A stretch of 64,000 bases of DNA from Leishmania martiniquensis (GCF_017916325.1 NC_090161.1:334501-398500), one strand, 5' to 3'. Counted from the first letter of the stretch, positions 1 through 10,900 are shown. Made by a program: numbers and translations. The notes: generated from the sequence alone by a model not told the origin.

Positions 1-1
1 C

Positions 2-541
2 ATGACGCTTTCCACTCACCGCACTCACCACGTCGATCAGGTTTTCCGTGATGTGCGCCGCCCTCCGGCCACCGCCGCGGATGCAGCGGTACTTGCGAAG
101 CATGTAGACCTGGTCGAGGCCATTGTGCGCATCATCGCTGGGGTGGCTCCATCCGCGGAGGAGGCGACGACGGTGTGGCCAGGCGCGGCCTCGTACATTC
201 AGGGGATGCTGCAGTACGCGAGTGAGTCGCACCGCTCGCCGGTGGCGCGGAACGGCGCAGGGCTGCGACAGTACGTCGCCATTGTGGAGCATCACATGCG
301 AGCGCAGGCGGCGACCGTGCAGCGGAAGGGGCTCACCTCGGCGTCATCGGTTGCAGCGTACCATCAACTCCGTACACCTGCGGTCACGCTATTCGGCCCC
401 TACGAGGAGACGATGCAGGTGTATGCCGCCAAGTCGTACCTCTTTGAGTTTGCTGTGGCTGCTGCCGCACTGGTGGCGCTTCTCGCCTTTCTATACGTGG
501 AGGTAGGGCTCTCTGTGGTTCTGCACCTATTCTCTGACTAG
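2..541 (+). CDS. Hypothetical protein with C-terminal membrane anchor (5' end may lie outside window)
   Basis: The frame is open from an ATG at base 2 to TAG at 539-541, giving 179 residues. Because the window begins one base earlier, the true start may lie upstream, so the gene may be partial. I do not recognise the family. The body is soluble and Ala/His-rich with probable helices. Residues about 147-176 form a long hydrophobic stretch rich in Ala, Leu, Val and Phe, with only three residues after it. This suggests a tail-anchored membrane protein with most of the chain on the cytosolic side, which is inference. Codons are GC-rich at third positions, as in the other genes here. No enzyme motif is visible. 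Confidence 0.7.
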   Translation: MTLSTHRTHHVDQVFRDVRRPPATAADAAVLAKHVDLVEAIVRIIAGVAPSAEEATTVWPGAASYIQGMLQYASESHRSPVARNGAGLRQYVAIVEHHMRAQAATVQRKGLTSASSVAAYHQLRTPAVTLFGPYEETMQVYAAKSYLFEFAVAAAALVALLAFLYVEVGLSVVLHLFSD

Positions 542-1522
542 GCTCGTGATAAGGGGTGCCCTGAGCTCTCGCGCTTAGTGTGTGCGCCTCGGTGTGGATG
601 TGTATGCCCTCCCCCCAACCGCTCGGTGTGCATGGTGGAGATGCGTGGCAGGAAGTTAGGTAAGTGTTTTTTTCCCGGCTACTCACCTTGCACAAACACG
701 CCTCCACAGACGTGCCGGCAGATACGCTCTCGCGTACGGCGGCTCTCTGTCCTGTTGTCGTTTTGGGTGATGGCGGAAGGGGGTCGGAAGTCAATGATGA
801 ATGGTCGGTGCATCGTTTTATCCCACAGGGACGCATTTCTCATCGCAAACGACTCTGAAAAGGCACGCAGCGAAAGCAAAAGCACAGACTCACACGTGCA
901 TATATACGTGTAAAACGGAGGGGACGGCGCGACGCTCGATCAGACGGCTACGGCGAAGAGCATGGGGCGGGGGGAGTGGGCAAACGTGAGAGGGGCGGTG
1001 GACATTTTCGAAGAGTGCTTCCGCCGCGTGCCGCGCCGCCCGCAAAAAAAAGGTTCTTGGCGGGCGGAATGCTCTTGACGCTCTTCGCAACCTCTCCCGG
1101 CCCTTCTCTCATCCAGCACTCCCGCCTTCTAGCGGCACATGGTTTCAGTGAGGCTTGCGTACGCTCGAGAGCAACGGGACACGCACGGAGAAGGCATGAA
1201 AAGGTAGAAGAAGAGGGGGGCTTCGATGCTGTGTTGCGTCCGCACCTACTGCCACTCGTGCCTGTGTGTCGATGTGTTTGCCCCTGAGCCTGAAAGGGCG
1301 AGAGAGAGAGAGAGCACCGGCGCACGAGCACCGATACCGAGACGAACGTCTCTGGTCTGCTCTTCAAGAGTCCGAGGCGGGCCGTCGATCCGCCCGGCTT
1401 GCGCGCTGTGTTACTGAGGTCTCTATCTTGAGCTGAACACCGCAGTGGTGACGCCGAGGGCGCCCCTTCTCATCGGAAAGGCGCTGTTTGTCACACGAGG
1501 AGATGGCGGTTGCCCTTTCCTT

Positions 1523-1540
1523 TGTGTGTGTGTGTGTGTG
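1523..1540 (+). repeat. (TG)9 microsatellite
   Basis: Nine uninterrupted TG units in the spacer upstream of the ferredoxin gene. Such dinucleotide runs recur in most spacers of this window and are typical of trypanosomatid UTRs. Confidence 0.9.
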
Positions 1541-2248
1541 CCATACCTTTGTCCAAGCACGCGTGCACAGGTAACCGCAGATATGTGAGAGGATTTGCTC
1601 TGCCCCACCCCCACCGCTGCCGTACCGCCTCCCACGGCAGCCTCTCTTCTTCGCCATCCACCATGAACACTAATGGGCACACAGTAAACGAGAGGACACA
1701 ACGGAGGGCAACAGTGTGCGACGCATGCGTGCGTTAGCATATGGGCGCGTCGCAAAGCGGTATGCACTTCAATACGGACTCGCGCACACACTAACGAGAA
1801 GCGAAAGGAAAGACGAACCATAGAGGTGATGCAGCAGGCCGTCTTGGCCTCTCGAGACTGTTTAGCGCTGCTTCCACCCCCACCCCCTCTACCCCGGCTC
1901 TCCTTCCTCTTCTCTCAGTCGTGCTGTGCTTCGTCACCGGGGGCAAAAACTCCGCCAACAGGGCTGGGAAACCTTTCGACCAGCACAACCTCTCTCTATA
2001 TACATATATATGTATGCATGTATACGTGTGCGTGTGTGCCCCACGTCTTTCCTCTACCGGCATGATCCCCCCTCCCCCTTCTGCTGGCTTTCTGTAACAG
2101 TGTGACGTCGTTGGGAAGGTTACGCCACCCAGTTGTGTGCAAGGCCGCACTCGCTCTGCCGATCCACAACGAAGGTGAAGCAAGAAAACGTACGCACCTC
2201 TGCGTGGCGCTCACACTGGCTGGCCTTCTGCAAAGCTTGGGCTTGCGC

Positions 2249-2308
2249 CGCCTCCCTCCTCCTCTCCGTGTGCCCTTCCACCTCACGCACACGCACACAC
2301 GCTCTTAG
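2249..2308 (+). promoter_or_regulatory. Predicted polypyrimidine tract and spliced-leader acceptor
   Basis: A pyrimidine-rich block at about 2249-2283 is followed by its first AG at 2307-2308. This would leave a 53-nt leader before the ATG at 2362, with no upstream ATG. The prediction uses the usual trypanosomatid rule of the first AG after the tract. Confidence 0.6.
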
Positions 2309-2361
2309 ACCGGAAGACGCGAACAGTAAGCATTCCAAACAGCATAAGAAGAGTAGCAGTC

Positions 2362-2889
2362 ATGCACAACGCTCTCGTGCGCTTGCCGTCTCCGAGGTTT
2401 ATAGCTGATGGCCGCTGGACGCACCGTCTAACCAGCCGCGTGTCGCCGCTGTGCTTCGCCTCGGCGACAGAGCAAGGACGGGCTCTGCTACAGTCACGTC
2501 GCTTCCACGGCCACGGCGGCGACCGTGAGAAGCCAGTCCAGGTGGCGTTCACTCTCCCTGATGGGGGAGAGACGGTGGTGATAGGCTACGAGGGCCAGAC
2601 GCTGCTGGATGTGTGTGCCGAGCATGGGCTGCCGATGGAGGGGGCGTGCGGCGGCTCGTGCGCCTGCTCCACCTGCCACGTCTACTTGGAGGAGAAGGAC
2701 GCCGATCTCTTCCAGGAGCCGACCGACGATGAGAATGACATGATTGATCAGGCATTCTATCCGGAGCCAACGTCGCGACTTGGGTGCCAGCTGAAGCTGA
2801 AGCGCGGGGTGCATGACGGGTTGAAGGTCAGGATGCCGCGTGCTACCCGCAACATGTATGTGGACGGCGCCAGGGTGATGCCTCACTGA
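2362..2889 (+). CDS. Mitochondrial [2Fe-2S] ferredoxin, FDX2/adrenodoxin type
   Basis: The 175-residue product is a plant/vertebrate-type ferredoxin that carries single electrons through a [2Fe-2S] cluster, most likely in the mitochondrial matrix. Residues 1 to about 50 are rich in Arg, Ser and Ala with few acids, fitting a mitochondrial presequence. The ferredoxin fold follows. Cluster ligands are C96, C102 and C105 (C-x5-C-x2-C in the loop GGSCACSTCH) and C142 (RLGCQL). The tail TRNMYVDG...PH resembles the conserved tail of FDX2/Yah1-type ferredoxins, which serve Fe-S cluster assembly, more than that of steroidogenic FDX1. Length is normal for a precursor. The ATG is the first after the predicted acceptor. 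Family assignment is firm; the FDX2 subtype is inference. Confidence 0.93.
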   Translation: MHNALVRLPSPRFIADGRWTHRLTSRVSPLCFASATEQGRALLQSRRFHGHGGDREKPVQVAFTLPDGGETVVIGYEGQTLLDVCAEHGLPMEGACGGSCACSTCHVYLEEKDADLFQEPTDDENDMIDQAFYPEPTSRLGCQLKLKRGVHDGLKVRMPRATRNMYVDGARVMPH

Positions 2890-3985
2890 GAAGGCGCATG
2901 CAGAACAGACAGAGAGGGTCAGTACGCCGCGCCACCAGATGTGCGCGTGTACGAACGAGAGAGAGCGGTGCCCTTTGACGAGTGTGTCGATAAACGCTTA
3001 AGTGTGGGCGCGAGTGCCTCCTCTGCTCCCTCTCTCTGCCTCTCTGCGTGTGCACAGGATCAGGAGAAGAGAGGGAGCAGAGGAGATGGGCGTGTGTGGG
3101 CGGGGAAGAGGAGGAAGGGGCGGCGTATGCATGGATTGGTGGAGGCCGCGCTTTTCGTCTGCCCTCCTTAACCCCTCCCTCCCCGCCCCACTTCACTCCA
3201 GTCACACATACATGTACGCACAGGCCTCGGTACGCGACAAAGGCCTCCGCCTCCTATACCCTCTTCCACTCGACCTTGAAGCGCAACCACAGACGCTGCT
3301 GCGTTGGCAATGCCGTCTTCGCTCTTCTCCTTCCGGTGTGACTACTGCTGCTGCTGCTTGGAGGCACACGGCTTCTTCACCGCCCTTTCTCTGTCTGTCT
3401 GTGTCTGTGTGTGTGTGTGCCCTGCAGAGGTGCTATGGTGATCGTGAAGGCATCTCTCCTATGCACGCATGGACACATCACGACTAAAGCACCTCTGCTC
3501 CCTTTCCGATCGGGAGGTGTCCCTGCGCTTGCAAGTAGCAGCTGCTTCTATGCTGTGCGCAGTGGCTTATCCCTTCGTCAGGGAAGCGGTAAGGGCACTG
3601 ACCGCATATCGGCTTCTCGGCAAGTCTACATGACTGACGAATGACCGGCGGTTATCATGAGTTGCGCTTCTATCTTTCGCTTCCCATGTCTTGGTACTTG
3701 CTGATGCACATGAGCTTGGCGGGCTCCCCCTCGTTGCCAGAAAGCTCCAGGTGGTACGCGCGGCTCAGCGTCTTGTGCTGACGCCTCGCCCACCGAAGTT
3801 ACAAAGTTGCCAGACGCCGCCTCGGCGTCGTTTCTTCCGGCTCCGTTGCCTTGCATGCGTCGGTGCGTGCGTGATGCCGCCACTCCCCTCTCCCTCTCCC
3901 CTCCCTCTCTCTCCTCCCCCCTCCCCCCGCCCCGCTTTCGCGTCTTACAGCAACGAGCACCAACGCACACGAGGTACACCAGCGT
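2890..3985 (+). other. Intergenic region
   Basis: About 1.1 kb with no supported gene. Short CT-rich and GT-rich segments are scattered through it. A very strong pyrimidine tract at its 3' end serves the next gene. Two tiny ATG frames near 3659-3790 have no support. Confidence 0.7.
3881..3950 (+). promoter_or_regulatory. Predicted polypyrimidine tract and spliced-leader acceptor
   Basis: About 65 bases of nearly pure C/T (3881-3946) run into TTACAG, with AG at 3949-3950. The resulting leader would be 35 nt to the ATG at 3986, with no intervening ATG. This is the clearest acceptor in the window. Confidence 0.75.
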
Positions 3986-5002
3986 ATGGCCGTGCCGTTA
4001 ACCGTGATGGCCTCCTTTACACCACTCGACAACTTCAGTAGCCGCAGCCGCGGCATGACGCCCACAGGGATTGTCATAGACAAGTCCTGCCGTGTGTACG
4101 TGACGCAGATCCCGCTGGAGCGTATAGAGCGGGACGGCGCATGCGCAATGAAAGCCGAGTTCGAGGTCTACGGACCGCTCGAGTCGTACAAGATGTTCAC
4201 CGACCGCGCTGGCCGCTTTGTCGGCAGTGCCCTCTGCACATACCGCAACCCGGCAGATGCGTCCATGGCGGTCTATTGTATGGATGGCGTAGAGGTGGAA
4301 GGGTCGACGTTGCACGTCGAGCCGGCGAAGGAGCACGGTGTTGTGCTTCTCTCTTCCGCCAGCAGCAGCAGCGGCGGCGGCGGCAAAGGGCCGCACCGGG
4401 ATCATAGCCGCGGCTTTCTGCGCGACACGCAGCGGCAATGGGGGCACGGCGGCCGTGGGGGTGTCAGCCTGCTTGGCACTGCACGTGACAGTGGTGACGG
4501 GACCACCGGGGGACACGGTGTGGGCAACGCGCCGCCGCCAGGCCATCGAGCGCCGGAGTTGGGCCTCGCGGACAACGACGGTGGTGTTTCGCTGTCGGAG
4601 GACAGTGGAAAGTGGAGCCACGACAAGTATCAGATGATCGCCGAGGGAAAAGACATGGACGAGGTTCTCGGGATCCGTCGTCCGTACCGCCACCGCGGCA
4701 CTGCGCGTGGACGAGGAGGACGCACTAGGCAGCACTACGGCGAGCAAGTGGATGCCGCATTTGAGAGGTACATTCACGAGCGCAACGCCAACGGCGAGGG
4801 TGCGCCGCCGCCAACACGCCCACCATACTTGACAGCTGCCTCGTCGCTGACTATCCAGATGGACGTGCAGCCGACGCCGGCGACAGAGCCAGAGGCAGAG
4901 ACGAGTGTGGCGGCAACGATGGCAGAAATGGCCTTCGGCGCCGACGAGAGCCATGACCCTGTGACGGGAGCGGAGCTGGGAGAGCTTCCGGAAGGCGGCT
5001 AG
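3986..5002 (+). CDS. RRM protein with ALY/REF-like architecture (candidate mRNA export adaptor)
   Basis: A 338-residue RNA-binding protein. One RRM spans about residues 34-113, with an RNP2-like strand RVYVTQIP at 36-43 and an RNP1-like strand GRFVGSALCTY at 76-86. The segment around DRAGRFVGSA and the later DGVEVEGSTLHVEP resembles the RRM of ALY/REF mRNA export factors. A Gly/Ser/His-rich linker follows. Then comes an Arg-Gly patch (about 238-249, RGRGGR) directly before EQVDAAFERYIHER (253-266). That helix looks like the C-terminal UAP56-binding helix of ALY/REF, which also follows an RGG stretch. The acidic tail is low complexity. RRM assignment is firm; the ALY/REF role is inference. A second in-frame ATG seven codons downstream is also possible. 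Confidence 0.85.
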   Translation: MAVPLTVMASFTPLDNFSSRSRGMTPTGIVIDKSCRVYVTQIPLERIERDGACAMKAEFEVYGPLESYKMFTDRAGRFVGSALCTYRNPADASMAVYCMDGVEVEGSTLHVEPAKEHGVVLLSSASSSSGGGGKGPHRDHSRGFLRDTQRQWGHGGRGGVSLLGTARDSGDGTTGGHGVGNAPPPGHRAPELGLADNDGGVSLSEDSGKWSHDKYQMIAEGKDMDEVLGIRRPYRHRGTARGRGGRTRQHYGEQVDAAFERYIHERNANGEGAPPPTRPPYLTAASSLTIQMDVQPTPATEPEAETSVAATMAEMAFGADESHDPVTGAELGELPEGG

Positions 5003-5482
5003 AGGACAGGTAATGCGCCGCCGACTGGTGCCGTTCGATGACCTGGCGTGCTTGCGCATGAGTGTGTTTGTGATCGCTGGCGCGTGTCTTTTGATGGACA
5101 AGCAACTGCGCGCGTATGTGTATGTGTGTGTGTACCTGTGTGCGCCTCGATTGTAGGTCTTGAGGAAAGCTTGTCGTGGAGGTACTTTGCCCTCTGCCGG
5201 TTTGTGCGCCCCAGAGAGGCGAGATGCTTCCTCCCCCCCCACCTACCCCATCTCCTTCCTCCCTCCTCCCACCGAAGGAAGCGCATTGCGGTCGACGCAG
5301 ATCACACCTATTCCGCATGCCAGTCTCTTGGGCCTCCCCCGCCACTTCCAGCGTTTCCTTACTCGTCCTATCCTCTCTGAAACCTCTCATGACTCGCTCA
5401 CCCCGGACGGGTCGGTGGCCGCACGCATGCACACCCATAGACGACACCCCACCCCCGCCTTCTCATACTGTTGAGGGATGGG
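5003..5482 (+). other. Intergenic region with several possible acceptors
   Basis: A 480-base spacer with a GT run near 5118-5134, a C-rich tract at 5227-5272 and another CT-rich stretch at about 5333-5380. Candidate AG acceptors are 5276-5277, 5439-5440 and 5474-5475. It is not clear which is used. Confidence 0.55.
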
Positions 5483-7147
5483 ATGCCGCTACTGCCGTGG
5501 AGGTGCCTATGCTTGCGAGGAAGCCTTGCTCACAGCGCCATCATCGCTCTTGCTCGACCGCTCTCGTCCTCACCTCTCCCGCGTGCGCAGCCTTGGCCAC
5601 CCAAGCGCCGCCGGCGACAGGAGAGGGGCCCCGTGGCGTCGGGGTCGAGAAAGAAACGCGCATCGGCACCGCAGCTATCTGAGACGCAGGGTATCGTCCA
5701 GTCTCAGGGGCATGCCGATTCACCCCTACTCTCATCCTCGTCGCAGCCACCTCCTTCACGAGTGACAACTGAGGGTGAAGTTCGCGGCGCCGTTGCGCCA
5801 GCGAGTATCTTGAGCAGCGTCGAGGAGAAGGAGAGGGAGCTGCTGCGCTACTTTGGTCGTGGCCGTCACCTTTACGACATGGTGCAACTACAGAGCACAT
5901 CCTTTGCCCTTCAGCGCGCCTCTTGCACGCAGGCGCAGCGTGTTCCGCTTGCCACCCTCTTCCCTGCCCCGCCTCGACTCGAAGGACAACCATCGACTTC
6001 AGTGTCTGCTGCAGCATGCCTCACCGAAGAGCCTCCCGGTGGCATCCGTGTCCAGCCCTCCGCGCCGTGCCCACTCAGCACGGCTCTCGCGACAGAGGAG
6101 ACGCCGGCGCCCACGGCACCGTCGGCCATGCCGCCCCCGCTGGCGCACGTCGAGCCCTCGCATCTTTTTTCGGGCGATGGACTGCAAGAGAGACAGCACT
6201 CGGACTGGTTGCGATTCCGCCTTCTCAGCGCGCGCTTTTCCAGCGCTACTGACTCGAACAAGCTCTTTGGTGCGGCAGAGGTACCACTGCGGGACGTGTG
6301 CACTGACGTAACAGATTTGTGGGGGACCGCGTGCATGGCGTGGGAAGAGGCCATGCGAACCTGCCGCGGTGCCTTGAGCTCCTCCGGGCCCTACTCCGTT
6401 TGTTTTCTGGTCAGCTATGCGCAAACGCAGCAGAGGGCTGCCGTTGGCGCGTCGATGCAGCGCATTGTGGGGCAGGTATGCGAGCTCGCTCGTGCCAACA
6501 GCACTCCACAGTTGTTCCGGGTTATTCCTATATTCATTGGGATGCGGCCACAGGCGCTGCTGGAGACGCGCTCAGCCGCGTGTAATGCGCCAGTGGTCGA
6601 AGCTGGGGCAAAGTTCGACGGTCGAAGCACCGACAACGTCACCTATGCAAAGGGGGGCTTGTACACCTTGGCGGAGACGGTACAGTGCATCGCACGCCTT
6701 GGCCCTCATGCCTTTCATCCGCGCACGTCTGCAGACGCCTTGTCTCCTGAAGAGCCCTCGCGCGCCACTCCTGGGTTGTGCACACTGGAGCCGCAGACTT
6801 TCCTCTTGTCAGACAGCTGGCTGCACGTGCGCAGCGTCGCAGACCTCCACAGCGGCAAAGGCGCTGCGGGCTACGCCGCATCTGACAGCCGAGGCGGATT
6901 CACGGCAGCACCTCCAACTTCGGAAGAGGTCTGGGGTCATCGTGGCTTTGAGGCTCCGTTTTTTGTGCCCGAATCGATGAGGCGAAACGTGCACGTGGTT
7001 CCTTCTGTCGTGACGGACTGCCTTAGCCCCAAGGAGGAGCGTGCTTTAGCCCGCTACGTGTGGTGCGACATGCAGCGTCGAGTTGGCAACCGCCACGCTG
7101 CCGAGGCTCAGCCGCCGCCCCCACCCCCTCCCTCTAAGCTTCTGTGA
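5483..7147 (+). CDS. Conserved-looking hypothetical protein
   Basis: A 554-residue product from the first in-frame ATG at 5483. I do not recognise the family. The first 50 residues are Arg/Pro/Leu-rich with few acids and could be a mitochondrial presequence. A Ser/Pro-rich linker follows. The region from about residue 240 to 420 is more ordered, with alternating hydrophobic segments (for example PYSVCFLVSYAQ and LFRVIPIFIGMRPQ). The tail ends in a run of seven prolines. An out-of-frame ATG at 5478 sits five bases upstream of the chosen start and opens a 95-codon frame, so the true start could be lower, for example at 5879. No catalytic motif is visible. Confidence 0.7.
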   Translation: MPLLPWRCLCLRGSLAHSAIIALARPLSSSPLPRAQPWPPKRRRRQERGPVASGSRKKRASAPQLSETQGIVQSQGHADSPLLSSSSQPPPSRVTTEGEVRGAVAPASILSSVEEKERELLRYFGRGRHLYDMVQLQSTSFALQRASCTQAQRVPLATLFPAPPRLEGQPSTSVSAAACLTEEPPGGIRVQPSAPCPLSTALATEETPAPTAPSAMPPPLAHVEPSHLFSGDGLQERQHSDWLRFRLLSARFSSATDSNKLFGAAEVPLRDVCTDVTDLWGTACMAWEEAMRTCRGALSSSGPYSVCFLVSYAQTQQRAAVGASMQRIVGQVCELARANSTPQLFRVIPIFIGMRPQALLETRSAACNAPVVEAGAKFDGRSTDNVTYAKGGLYTLAETVQCIARLGPHAFHPRTSADALSPEEPSRATPGLCTLEPQTFLLSDSWLHVRSVADLHSGKGAAGYAASDSRGGFTAAPPTSEEVWGHRGFEAPFFVPESMRRNVHVVPSVVTDCLSPKEERALARYVWCDMQRRVGNRHAAEAQPPPPPPPSKLL

Positions 7148-7959
7148 GCATGTCCGAGAGAACGGTCGTCTCGTGGCCACCAAGGCTTAAGCGGGCGACG
7201 TCCACGGCAGAGGTTCACCGCCACTGCACGGCACACAGATGGGCAAACGTTTGCCTCTCTGCGAGTTATGGAAGAGCACTGGGGCTTATCATGGAAGCGA
7301 CAGGCGTGACGAGCAGCCGAGAAGTGCGCCACCGCATTCCGTGGCCGCCGTCGTCCTCCCTCATCCTCCTCGCTCTATGCCTAACCCCCCCCACACACAC
7401 ACACACCACCACCACCACCCTCCACACCACCTACAAGTTCGTGTGAGCCTGATCTTCTTCCGCGCTTCATGTGCGCCGTTAAACAGAGGAGGAGGTAAAG
7501 CAGAAGTTAAGTAGGGTGCCGCTCTCGTGGAGCGCTGCTCTGTAGCGCACGTGGGTGTTCTTCTCTGCCTCTGTCCCTCTCGCCAAGTGTGTGTGCGCAC
7601 CCGATCGCGTCCCTTCCCACCCTCCTCTCCCCCCCGCTTTCCCGCTTCGGCCTCCTGCGGTCACGTGCCCAGAGGGAACGGCGTACATGTGCGCGCGAGT
7701 GCATACATGACGTCCATCTCTGCAACTGATTCGCCCCCTCCTTCTGCTTCTCGACGTGCGGCGACGTGTTCAAGCGCAGACATGCGCGCAGACATATATA
7801 TACACTGGACGGGGAAGGCACAAATTTCCCGCAGCTCAAAGGCCCTTTCACAGCCCGTCGGGATTCCTTTTTCGTGTCCGCGCAGGTGCGTGCCACCGAA
7901 TCGGTCGCGATTCGCTCTACCATCTCCTTCCGACACGTACACGTTCCTTGACTTTTTGA
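7148..7959 (+). other. Intergenic region / 5' leader of the 2029-residue protein gene
   Basis: About 0.8 kb with CA and CAC repeats near 7390-7430 and a strong C/T tract at 7612-7653. The first clean AG after the tract is at 7671-7672. This would give a long leader of about 290 nt containing a 7-codon upstream frame (7687-7710) and a further ATG at 7707. Confidence 0.55.
7612..7672 (+). promoter_or_regulatory. Predicted polypyrimidine tract and spliced-leader acceptor
   Basis: The tract 7612-7653 is followed by TGCCCAG with AG at 7671-7672. It is the best acceptor upstream of the ATG at 7960, but it leaves two upstream ATGs in the leader. Confidence 0.5.
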
Positions 7960-10900
7960 ATGCATGCGCCACGTTGTGGGCATGCGCTCCCCCACCTACC
8001 CGGAGCCTCTGCCTCCACCATCGCCAGCTTCTCCCCGAGCACATCGGCCAACCCGTCATGCACAGGCACCCAACAGCAGCATTCACGGCCTCCGCACCAG
8101 CATCCTGCAAGGGCAGGCAAGCAGGACTGCAATGGCGCGCCACCCTCCTCAGCGCCTTTCGCACCTCCCCGCCGCCTGACTGCCAGCACACCGTCGAGCT
8201 CGCCACCAGTGACGCCACCACGGCGGCAGATTTCACCACACGCCCTGTGGAGGGCGCAAGCGCCGCGTCGGTTGCCTGCGGCCGCTGTTTCCCTTCTTCC
8301 TCGCGTCTCCTCCGCGGCATCCCTGGCCCAGTCAACGCCATCGCACTCGGAACGGCCGCTTCGCGGGCTTGGCTGTGGGTCGCCCAGCAATGGCAGTTGT
8401 GCAGCTGCTGCCGCCTCATGTTGTGCCACGCCTGGGCGCAGCCCCTACGTCAGTAACAAGACCGACGACGGTGGCAGGCGCTACGATGGGGAGTACGACC
8501 GACTGGTCTTCTCTCCCATCTACCCGAGCCGCACCGCCCTTGCGGCTGCTTCCGGCGCTGCCCTTGAGGGCAGGGGCGATGGCGCAGGTAGCGCCGCTAC
8601 CCCAGGTTTGCTGTTGTTGCACAGTGCAGAACATCACTACTCGGAGTCACCTCCGCTAGGCAGCCCGAGGCACCTGCGATCGTGCGGCTTCATAACCGCC
8701 TCGCAAGCCGCAGCAGCACTGGAACGCCTCCCAGAACTACCCCTCTCTCAGCGGAGACAAGCGGAAGGCTCGGCGATCGGTGACTCCACCGCTGGTCGGG
8801 CGGCCGCTGCCTCGACTTCATCGCCGTCTTGCCGCTCCTGCAGCAAAACAGCTGCTGCAGCGACGGCTGATACGCCGGCCTCCCAGCCAGATGCGTGGTG
8901 GTCGACGCTGGATGGGACGCTCTCCGCCACCAATACACTTCTTAGCGGGTCTCAGCAGCTTTGCCGCCAGACACCGCCGTCGGGCCCGTTACGCTCCCTT
9001 TTCGCTCCCAGCCTGAACGACACGCTGGGTCGAGCGGACCGGGCGGCCATGGTGCTGTCTGCGCATCTTTCTCGTCACGTAGGCTCGACGGCGGAAAGAG
9101 CCGCCACGACAGAGGATCTGAGAGCCAAGGCCGGTTGCGCTGATGGGTGTGGGGGCAGAACCGTGAAAGACGAAGACGCCACGGCAGCTGCGGTGACCGC
9201 CCTTGCAAAACGGCTCTCGCGTGCCGCCCAGGGCGGCTCGTTGGGTGGATGTTTCAGCGGGGCCGCGAGCACGATGCTGTCCAACACATCACGCCGGAGC
9301 GTTGGGCAGGACACGCTACGGGAGTTGCGTGACACGCTAAGGCTTACTAAGTCATCCTCAGGGAAGCTGGATATCCCTGCGGCTCATTGCACGTTGCACG
9401 GGTTAGGCGCGTCAGAGGGGGGCTGTGGTCCGCGCTCTCTCTCCGCCAGGCAGGGAAGGCTGGCACTACCATGGAGCACTGGCGCCTCACGCCCACACTG
9501 CTGGGCTACCGAGGACGCTACCCCCCACCCACATGACGTTCAGGACGGCGACGCCGAGCTCATCAAAAGAGGTGGCGGCACGCAGCGCATCCGCGATGCA
9601 TTGATGCGCCTCTACGCCAAGGAGACAGTTGGTACACCTGCGTCGGCGGTGCCTTTGCTGTCATCGCCGTTCCCCGGTGGCGCCGCTGGTGGCCGCGTGG
9701 GCGAGACGATGCGAGGCTTCCCTTCGGCGCTGCCTGCCACCGATAGCAGATCTTACGACGTTCGAACGCCCTCCCTTGGGCTCACCACCGACCCGGACAC
9801 GGCGGGACGTGACGGGGCAGGCGCGCGAGCTGAAGACAAGGATGACTGCACGAGCACCGCATCCAGTTCGCCGCCGCCTCCACCCCGCCAGCGTGCCGCG
9901 GCCGAGTCGCCACTGATGCTTCTTTGGCAGCGGGAGCCTCTCACAATGGAGGAGTTGAAGAAGCGGTACGGCGCGCTGAGTGCTATACACACGCTTCGCC
10001 GACGGCACCTCCACCGCGACGGCCTTAGCTCTGGGGGACGGTGCGCTACGAATCACCCACCACGAGGCCGAGACGCCGAGACTCTGGCTTTCTCTACGTC
10101 TTCGTCTGCCTCCTCCATACCCACCTCGGAACTCACCGCCGCTTCGCTAACTAGCTCTATATTCGTTCGGGAACTGGGAGAGAGTGGGACGGCGCGCAAG
10201 ATACTAAGGAGGGACCGAGGCAAGCCAGTCGTGCCGTGTCGGGCGATGAGGAGCGCCTCTGGCGATACCGGGCGACGATCGCCATCGCTGAGCAGCCACT
10301 CCGCCAGTGCCACCAAAGCCCGTCTGTCACTCGAGTCGATGGCCGAGAGGGCGGCGACGGAGACGCACCGGCAAAAGCAGATGCGGCTGTACGCCAGTCA
10401 CCTCTCCACACCGTTCGCACTGCTCACTGGGGAGTCTGCGGCAGCGAATCGGGGCCCGCTGGACGTGGAGGGTCTCTTCCAGGGCACAAAGCGCAAAGCA
10501 GCCGGCGACAGCGTGCATCACGTGAGCTTCGCGGGGGAGCTCGGCGCTGGCGCCACCTCGGCCACGATACGGAATGGCGTCGGTGGCGCAAGTACTGGCG
10601 CGGGCGTTGCTCCCGCCGCGACTGGAAAGGTGAAAGCGTCCAAGTCCGCCGCTCTTACGTCCCCCGGCCTCAATGCCCTTGAACGTGCTCTGGAGGCCAG
10701 AGAGGCACTTCTGCGCCGCCATCTTGAGGGGGGATCGGCGTGGAAGCAGCGACTGCACATGGTGCGCCAGTGGTGCGACCGCACACATGTGATGGTGCGC
10801 TTAGACAATGGTGTCTGCGTGAAACAGGCGGACGCGGGCCCGTTGCATCGAGCGGTTGCGCAGAAGCGTCAACGGAAAGAGGAGCGGCAAGCGGTAGAGG

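Larger units (their letters stand above)
542..2361 (+). other. Intergenic region (3' UTR, spliced-leader acceptor region)
   Basis: This 1.8-kb spacer holds no convincing gene. It contains pyrimidine-rich blocks, a (TG)9 run at 1523-1540, a short TA/TG-rich stretch near 1996-2036 and purine-rich patches. Short frames here lack typical codon use and many have no ATG. The end of the spacer carries the acceptor for the ferredoxin gene. Confidence 0.7.

Noticed and set aside
3659..3787. Two micro-frames (15 and about 30 codons) before the RRM gene
   Set aside because: Too short, with no acceptor immediately upstream. Chance occurrence is likely.
3998..5242. 414-codon minus-strand frame over the RRM gene
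   Set aside because: Antisense mirror of a recognised RRM protein, rich in Arg, His and Val as expected for a GC-driven shadow.
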